Origin: Arthrobacter sp. KBS0703
GTDB lineage: Bacteria > Actinomycetota > Actinomycetes > Actinomycetales > Micrococcaceae
Direction: 5' to 3'
DNA length: 64,000 bases
Assembly: GCF_002008315.2 (NCBI RefSeq)
Contig: NZ_MVDG02000001.1
Coordinates: forward strand, 124,001 to 188,000
Under the pieces are notes generated by a model. It worked only from the letters and a program-made list of their open reading frames with translations. It searched no databases and had not been told where the DNA came from. Shown here piece after piece: positions 60,700 through 64,000 of this stretch. A program made the translations under genes and the position numbers. Each line of letters opens with the position of its first letter. The stretch's first letter is position 1.

Positions 60700-61456
60700 G
60701 CGCTGCAGTGAAGGACATCGAGTACTACGCCCGAGCACTGCGCGCCCCGCGGATCGCCGACGGCTACCGGACCCTCGGGGACCGGGCCCGGGAGGCAGGC
60801 TGGTCACACGAGGAATACCTCGCTGCTGTCCTCTCCCGCGAGGTCGCCGAACGCGAGGCCTCCGGGGCCGCCCTGCGGATCAGGGCAGCGAGGTTCCCCG
60901 GACACAAGCTGCTGGAAGAGTTCAACTTCGACCACCAGCCTGCCGCGGACCGGAACCTCGTCGCGCGCATCTGGGCACCGGGGTCTTCCTGGAGGAAGCC
61001 AAGAACGTGGTCCTGCTCGGCCCGCCTGGCACCGGGAAGACCCATCTGGCCGTCGGGATCGGGATCCGGGCCGCGCGCGCGGGGCACCGCGTCCTGTTCG
61101 ACACCGCGACCGGGTGGGTGTCGAGACCGGCCGAAGCCCACGACCGCGGCCGCCTGCCCCAGGAGCTGGCCAAGTTGCGCCGATACAAGCTGCTCATCGT
61201 TGACGAAGTCGGCTACATCCCCTTCGACCAGGACTCGGCCAACCTGTTCTTCCAGCTCGTCTCATCCCGCTATGAACACGCCTCCCTGGTGCTTACCAGC
61301 AACCTCGCCTTCAGCAGGTGGGGCGAGGTCTTCAGCGACGCGACAGTGGCCTCGGCGATGATCGACCGGATCGTTCACCACGCAGAAGTCCTGAACCTCA
61401 CCGGCAGCAGCTACCGGCTCCGGAACAAGACAAGAACCCAGCTTCAGGCACAATAG
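60696..61456 (+). pseudogene. istB: IS21-family helper ATPase IstB, frameshifted
   Basis: Read with one shift it is a 250-residue AAA+ ATPase. The N-terminal part ends D-R-N-L-V-A-R. The second frame continues H-L-G-T-G-V-F-L-E-E-A-K-N-V-V, Walker A L-G-P-P-G-T-G-K-T-H and Walker B L-L-I-V-D-E-V-G-Y. The shift lies in a CGCGCG run at 60960-60967, where two extra bases appear. IstB is needed for IS21 transposition, so the element may be inactive unless this is a sequencing error. Confidence 0.85.
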
Positions 61457-61589
61457 AACAGCAACCAGTGGCCCTGTTTTCAGTCGGCAAAACTGGCCCT
61501 ATTTTCGGTTGGCGTTAACACCAGTCCCGCGACGTCCAGGAGCACGTCCATCCGGTGCTCGGCCTTGAGAGCGATGACGGCGCGGACCT

Positions 61590-62078
61590 TTACCGCCGTT
61601 CCTCGTCCCTCAAGGCCTGTACTTTTCCCAGGAAAGCGACTTCAGCCCGCAGGCGCTCATTCTCGCGCCGCAACCGTTGCAGTTCCGACTCCGGCTGCGC
61701 CGGCGACTCAGGAGGTGTCTTCGGGCGGCCTTTCCGTTTCGGGCGCAGTCCGTCGTCGCCCTCGTTCCGGTACCGGCTAGCCCAGTTCTTGATCAGAGCG
61801 GGGCCGGACAGCTGGAACTCCTTTGCCAAGGCAACCTTGGTCTCTCCCGCCAGATACCGCTGCACAACCGCGAGCTTGAACTCATATGAAAATTGCCGCT
61901 TGGTCGGCTTGGTCACTAGCGTCGTCCCTCCGCGAACTCTCCACCGGTGACGTAACCCGCTTACAGCCCGCCAACTCACCCCGAGCCTCGTTGCCACGGA
62001 CCTGGCGCCCCACCCGGTCTCAAACAAAGCTACCGCGGCCTCGCGTTGGTCCTTGGACAAGGAACTGCTTCCGCGCAT
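61590..62078 (-). CDS. IS3-family OrfA
   Basis: A 162-residue DNA-binding protein with two helix-turn-helix units: A-V-A-L-F-E-T-G-W-G-A-R-S-V-A-T-R-L-G-V-S near the start, and F-K-L-A-V-V-Q-R-Y-L-A-G-E-T-K-V-A-L-A-K-E-F near 70. A C-terminal leucine-zipper-like stretch, L-Q-R-L-R-R-E-N-E-R-L-R-A-E-V-A-F-L, follows. This is typical of the IS150-like branch of IS3. It is intact, but its orfB partner is destroyed. Confidence 0.92.
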   Translation of the reverse strand: MRGSSSLSKDQREAAVALFETGWGARSVATRLGVSWRAVSGLRHRWRVRGGTTLVTKPTKRQFSYEFKLAVVQRYLAGETKVALAKEFQLSGPALIKNWASRYRNEGDDGLRPKRKGRPKTPPESPAQPESELQRLRRENERLRAEVAFLGKVQALRDEERR

Positions 62079-62196
62079 AAAACTGCTCCCCTAAAGTCAG
62101 GACTGATTTCTCAGTCCAACTTTCGGGGAGCAGTTCAATCTCTCGCGGCGGGCATTTCTCAGCTAGGGATCCAGACCTGTATTTAAGGTAAAGCGA

Positions 62197-62241
62197 GAGG
62201 CGGTTGATTCCCCGGAAACCGGAGAATCAACCGCCTCTTTT
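62197..62241 (+). terminator. Terminator between the IS3 element and the LAxTG protein gene
   Basis: GAGGCGGTTGATTC (62197-62210) pairs perfectly with 62224-62237, with an inner CCGG/CCGG pair, followed by TTTTAG on the plus strand. It lies just past the 3' end of the minus-strand surface-protein gene. The plus-strand T-run suggests it was originally the galU terminator, now 3.3 kb away because of the IS. It may serve both directions. Confidence 0.8.
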
Positions 62242-62262
62242 AGTGCTTTTGATACCTAGTGC

Positions 62263-62868
62263 TTATGCGGAAGCGTCAGCGTTTGCACGGCGGCGAACTA
62301 CAACCACCGAGGCGGCGCCAGCTACCAGTGCGCCGCCACCGATCAGTGACCACAGGATGAGGCTGGAGTCAGCACCGGTGTTGGCCAGGCCAGCGCCGTT
62401 GGCGCCGGTGTTGGAGAGGCCGGTGCCGGTTCCGGCAGCTGCCACGACAGTAACGCTCTGAGTGACCTTGTGGCCCGAGGTGTTGCCAACGGCCGTCAGG
62501 GTGTAGGTTCCCGGTTCGCTGAGGCTAAGCGGGAATGCGAAGGATCCGTCGGCAGCTGCGGTCGTGGTGAACGTCTGCGGAGCAGCCAGTACGTTGATCT
62601 TGGACGGGACAGCCATGCTTGCGCCGCCCGAGAATCCGCCGCCCAGTGCCTGCGGGGTGCTGGTGATGGTGACGGTGATGGTGATGGTTTCACCGGCAAG
62701 GAATCCGGTGCCCGAGAAGGTGAATACCTGGCCCGGAGTTACCGTGCCATCAGTTACGGTGCCGGTGCCGGTGCCGGGAACGTAGTTGTTTGTTGTGGCC
62801 ATGGCCGGTACGGCACCGGTGAGTGCGATGGTGCCTGCAAGCGCGAGCGCAGCAATAGACTTCTTCAA
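62263..62868 (-). CDS. Cell-wall-anchored surface protein with LAxTG sorting signal
   Basis: A 201-residue exported protein. A signal peptide ends A-M-A. One Ig-like/filamin-type beta domain with Thr/Gly-rich sequence follows. The sorting signal is G-L-A-N-T-G, then a hydrophobic segment (L-I-L-W-S-L-I-G-G-G-A-L-V-A-G) and R-R-R. LAxTG is the site preferred by class E sortases of high-GC Gram-positives. A second, similar L-S-N-T-G lies 9 residues before it. No sortase gene is adjacent. Confidence 0.87.
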   Translation of the reverse strand: MKKSIAALALAGTIALTGAVPAMATTNNYVPGTGTGTVTDGTVTPGQVFTFSGTGFLAGETITITVTITSTPQALGGGFSGGASMAVPSKINVLAAPQTFTTTAAADGSFAFPLSLSEPGTYTLTAVGNTSGHKVTQSVTVVAAAGTGTGLSNTGANGAGLANTGADSSLILWSLIGGGALVAGAASVVVVRRRANADASA

Positions 62869-63035
62869 TTTGTCCCCCTGAGACCTTTTACACGGATGTC
62901 ACATTATTGTGGAGATTCCCCATCCCCATGTGACCGTGGGGTGAATCTCGTTGTCTTGCCCAAAGAGAGGTTATCACCACGGCAAGGGTGATTCCAAAGT
63001 GAATCCAGACACTTTACATACTGTTAATGAGGTAG

Positions 63036-64000
63036 CTACGCAGCTGGCACGCATTTTGCTGGAATCGTGTCCAAAACCACGTCCTTGAGCGCCTGAACCG
63101 TTGGCGTTACGGACAGCTGCGGTTCGGTGTGCTGCACTATCTTGCCGAAGGTAAACTCGACGGTCCTGCTTTCGCCGGGTGCAAGGCGGACCATGACGGC
63201 TCCCACAGGCCGACCGCTGTGCCTCTGGGCACTGAAGTTGACCTTCTTGCCGTCGACCAAGGCTGTGTCGACATTGGATTGGCTTGGGCCGTAAGCCACG
63301 ATGTTCGTTTGTACCATGCCTTCGGGAACACCAAAGGCACCGCCCCCGGTCACATATTCGGGCAACGACGTTGCTGCGTCCGGTGGCGCCGTGTTGGTAC
63401 TTGTCACACGGACATTGACGTGGGCGTAGCCGTCTTGGGCGCATTCCTTGACAAGCTGCACTGTTCGCTTGACGTAGTAGTCCATCTTGGCGCCGGTGCC
63501 ATCGTTGAGATAGACACCAAACTGAGCGGGTGAGATGCTCGGGCCGGCGATAGAACCGCTAAGCGGGTACTTCGCCAGCACCGCCTGGTCATTCGCAGAG
63601 GCCGACCAAAGAAGAATGCGGCCTTCGACCGTTCCACGAGAAATGCCTTGGATCAAGCGCTTGGCATTGGCCTTGCCGTTGGACAGCGCGGTGAAGATTT
63701 CCTGAGCCACGCCCGCGAAGTATGCATCTTGGATTTTGGGCTGTTCAATCTGGGAGTAGACGTCCGAAAGCAGGGTTCGCACGACGTTCTTACCGTTTAG
63801 TTCCGCGGGCAAGCCGCCGCCGGCGAGGGCGACTAGCCTCGGCTCGACTTTGACGGGGCCAGTCGCGTCCAGTATGTAACCCAGCGCAATTGGGTCTATC
63901 GAGATTACGCCGTCAACCCTCTGTCCTGTCTTTCTCTCCCACATCGCTTGCGCAGTGTCTGCAGCGGTCGGGAAATCGGGCGTCAAGTTTACATCCTGCA
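63036..64000 (-). CDS. DUF4012 protein, N-terminus beyond the window
   Basis: The last 320 or so residues of a DUF4012 protein. The frame is open to the window edge (…Q-D-V-N-L-T-P-D-F-P-T-A-A-D-T-A). Typical marks are G-V-I-S-I-D-P-I-A-L-G-Y-I-L-D-A-T-G-P-V, R-T-L-L-S-D-V-Y and, near the end, F-G-V-Y-L-N-D-G-T-G-A-K-M-D-Y-Y. Members are large exported or membrane-bound proteins related to LCP-like enzymes and often sit in exopolysaccharide loci. The 167 bases between it and the surface-protein gene hold the latter's promoter region but no gene. Confidence 0.88.
   Translation of the reverse strand, partial: QDVNLTPDFPTAADTAQAMWERKTGQRVDGVISIDPIALGYILDATGPVKVEPRLVALAGGGLPAELNGKNVVRTLLSDVYSQIEQPKIQDAYFAGVAQEIFTALSNGKANAKRLIQGISRGTVEGRILLWSASANDQAVLAKYPLSGSIAGPSISPAQFGVYLNDGTGAKMDYYVKRTVQLVKECAQDGYAHVNVRVTSTNTAPPDAATSLPEYVTGGGAFGVPEGMVQTNIVAYGPSQSNVDTALVDGKKVNFSAQRHSGRPVGAVMVRLAPGESRTVEFTFGKIVQHTEPQLSVTPTVQALKDVVLDTIPAKCVPAA

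Larger units (their letters stand above)
59391..61525. mobile_element. Complete IS21-family element with 5-base target duplication
   Basis: The element runs from 59396 (TGTTGAACCCAACCG) to 61520 (CGGTTGGCGTTAACA), 2125 bases, with TG...CA ends and related inverted ends. CCAGT flanks it on both sides (59391-59395, 61521-61525). Removing element and one CCAGT restores the orfB codons for D-V-A-G-L-A-R-S-T-F. Inner copies of the end repeat occur near 59435 and 61470. It encodes istA and istB on the plus strand. Confidence 0.95.
58910..61589 (-). pseudogene. IS3 orfB transposase, split by IS21 and internally deleted
   Basis: The orfB start region (61526-61589) reads K-V-R-A-V-I-A-L-K-A-E-H-R-M-D-V-L-L-D-V-A-G-L in the -1 frame relative to orfA, as in programmed IS3 frameshifting. 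After the IS21 insert it resumes at 59390 with A-R-S-T-F-F-Y-H-Q-A-R-L and G-R-Y-G-H-R-R-I-H. Frameshifts follow. The reading then jumps from V-I-D-L-T-E-F to F-V-S-T-D-A-L-A-A-Q-L-N-D-Y-I-H-W-H-N, so about 120 residues with the catalytic DDE triad are gone. Confidence 0.88.
58868..62140. mobile_element. IS3-family element with 3-base target duplication, carrying a nested IS21 element
   Basis: Left end TGAACTGCTCCCCGATAGTT (58871) and the inverted right end (to 62137) match in 24 of 25 terminal bases. ATC flanks both ends (58868-58870, 62138-62140) as a target duplication. Without the nested IS21 element the length is about 1.14 kb, short for this family because orfB has lost its centre. It carries orfA at 61590 and a broken orfB, both on the minus strand. 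It cannot make a working transposase. Confidence 0.92.

Noticed and set aside
1..64000. Search for CRISPR arrays, tRNA, rRNA, prophage and toxin-antitoxin pairs
   Set aside because: No spaced direct-repeat array, no cloverleaf-like segment with a TTCGAAT-type loop, and no phage structural or toxin-antitoxin genes were recognised by eye.

Overview
The window reads as high-GC actinobacterial chromosome, most likely Arthrobacter, Pseudarthrobacter or a close relative. The evidence is the strong G/C third-position bias, mycothiol-style arsenate reductases, LytR-CpsA-Psr and LAxTG cell-wall proteins, the gene order paaABCDE-paaG, and PTS-type dihydroxyacetone kinases. No tRNA, rRNA, CRISPR array or prophage was found. 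The sequence is a draft assembly: it carries three pieces of the Tn5 mosaic end used in Nextera libraries, and two of them put a false stop inside otherwise intact genes. At least four further genes carry one- or two-base frameshifts that may be errors or real lesions.

Layout. 1-9.6 kb: a STAS-like protein, an isolated cytochrome c oxidase subunit I with a DUF4383 protein and a zinc-ribbon protein, an orphan sugar-type binding lipoprotein, NAD(P)HX dehydratase with a histidine phosphatase, a decayed IS110 transposase and a secreted GH16 glycosidase. 9.6-13.3 kb: a two-domain multicopper oxidase and a frameshifted FAD monooxygenase. 13.4-19 kb: an arsenic island with trxB, arsR, an AqpS-like channel, an ArsR-ArsC fusion, arsC, a flavoprotein and a second ArsC-like protein, with ArsR-type operators. 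It has no ArsB or Acr3 pump, so arsenite is inferred to leave through the channel. 19.2-22.8 kb: copper handling (DUF305 lipoprotein, Cys-rich membrane protein, CopB-type ATPase with a CsoR-like box).

23-34.3 kb: envelope and housekeeping genes, including an LCP transferase, LMW phosphatase, secreted phosphoesterase, a split MprF-like protein, a YcnI copper protein and small enzymes. 34.6-38.9 kb: an exported cluster of an unrecognised eight-cysteine protein, a lipoprotein and a large multicopper oxidase. 39-46.3 kb: two paralogous SGNH esterases around an alpha/beta hydrolase, then a rearranged DUF2231/DUF202 membrane-protein region with partial duplications and an IS110 remnant.

46.5-52.3 kb: a six-gene minus-strand operon (MIP channel, dhaK, dhaL, dhaM, dhaK, dhaL), divergent from an IclR regulator and with two similar palindromes in the shared promoter region. 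It implies uptake and PEP-dependent phosphorylation of dihydroxyacetone or similar ketoses. 52.5-57.4 kb: the phenylacetyl-CoA epoxidase operon paaABCDE plus a PaaG-like isomerase, behind a PaaR-like site. 57.4-64 kb: VanZ-like protein, galU, then an IS3-family element whose orfB is split by a complete IS21-family element. Both elements have terminal repeats and target duplications. An LAxTG-anchored surface protein and a DUF4012 protein that runs off the window end follow.
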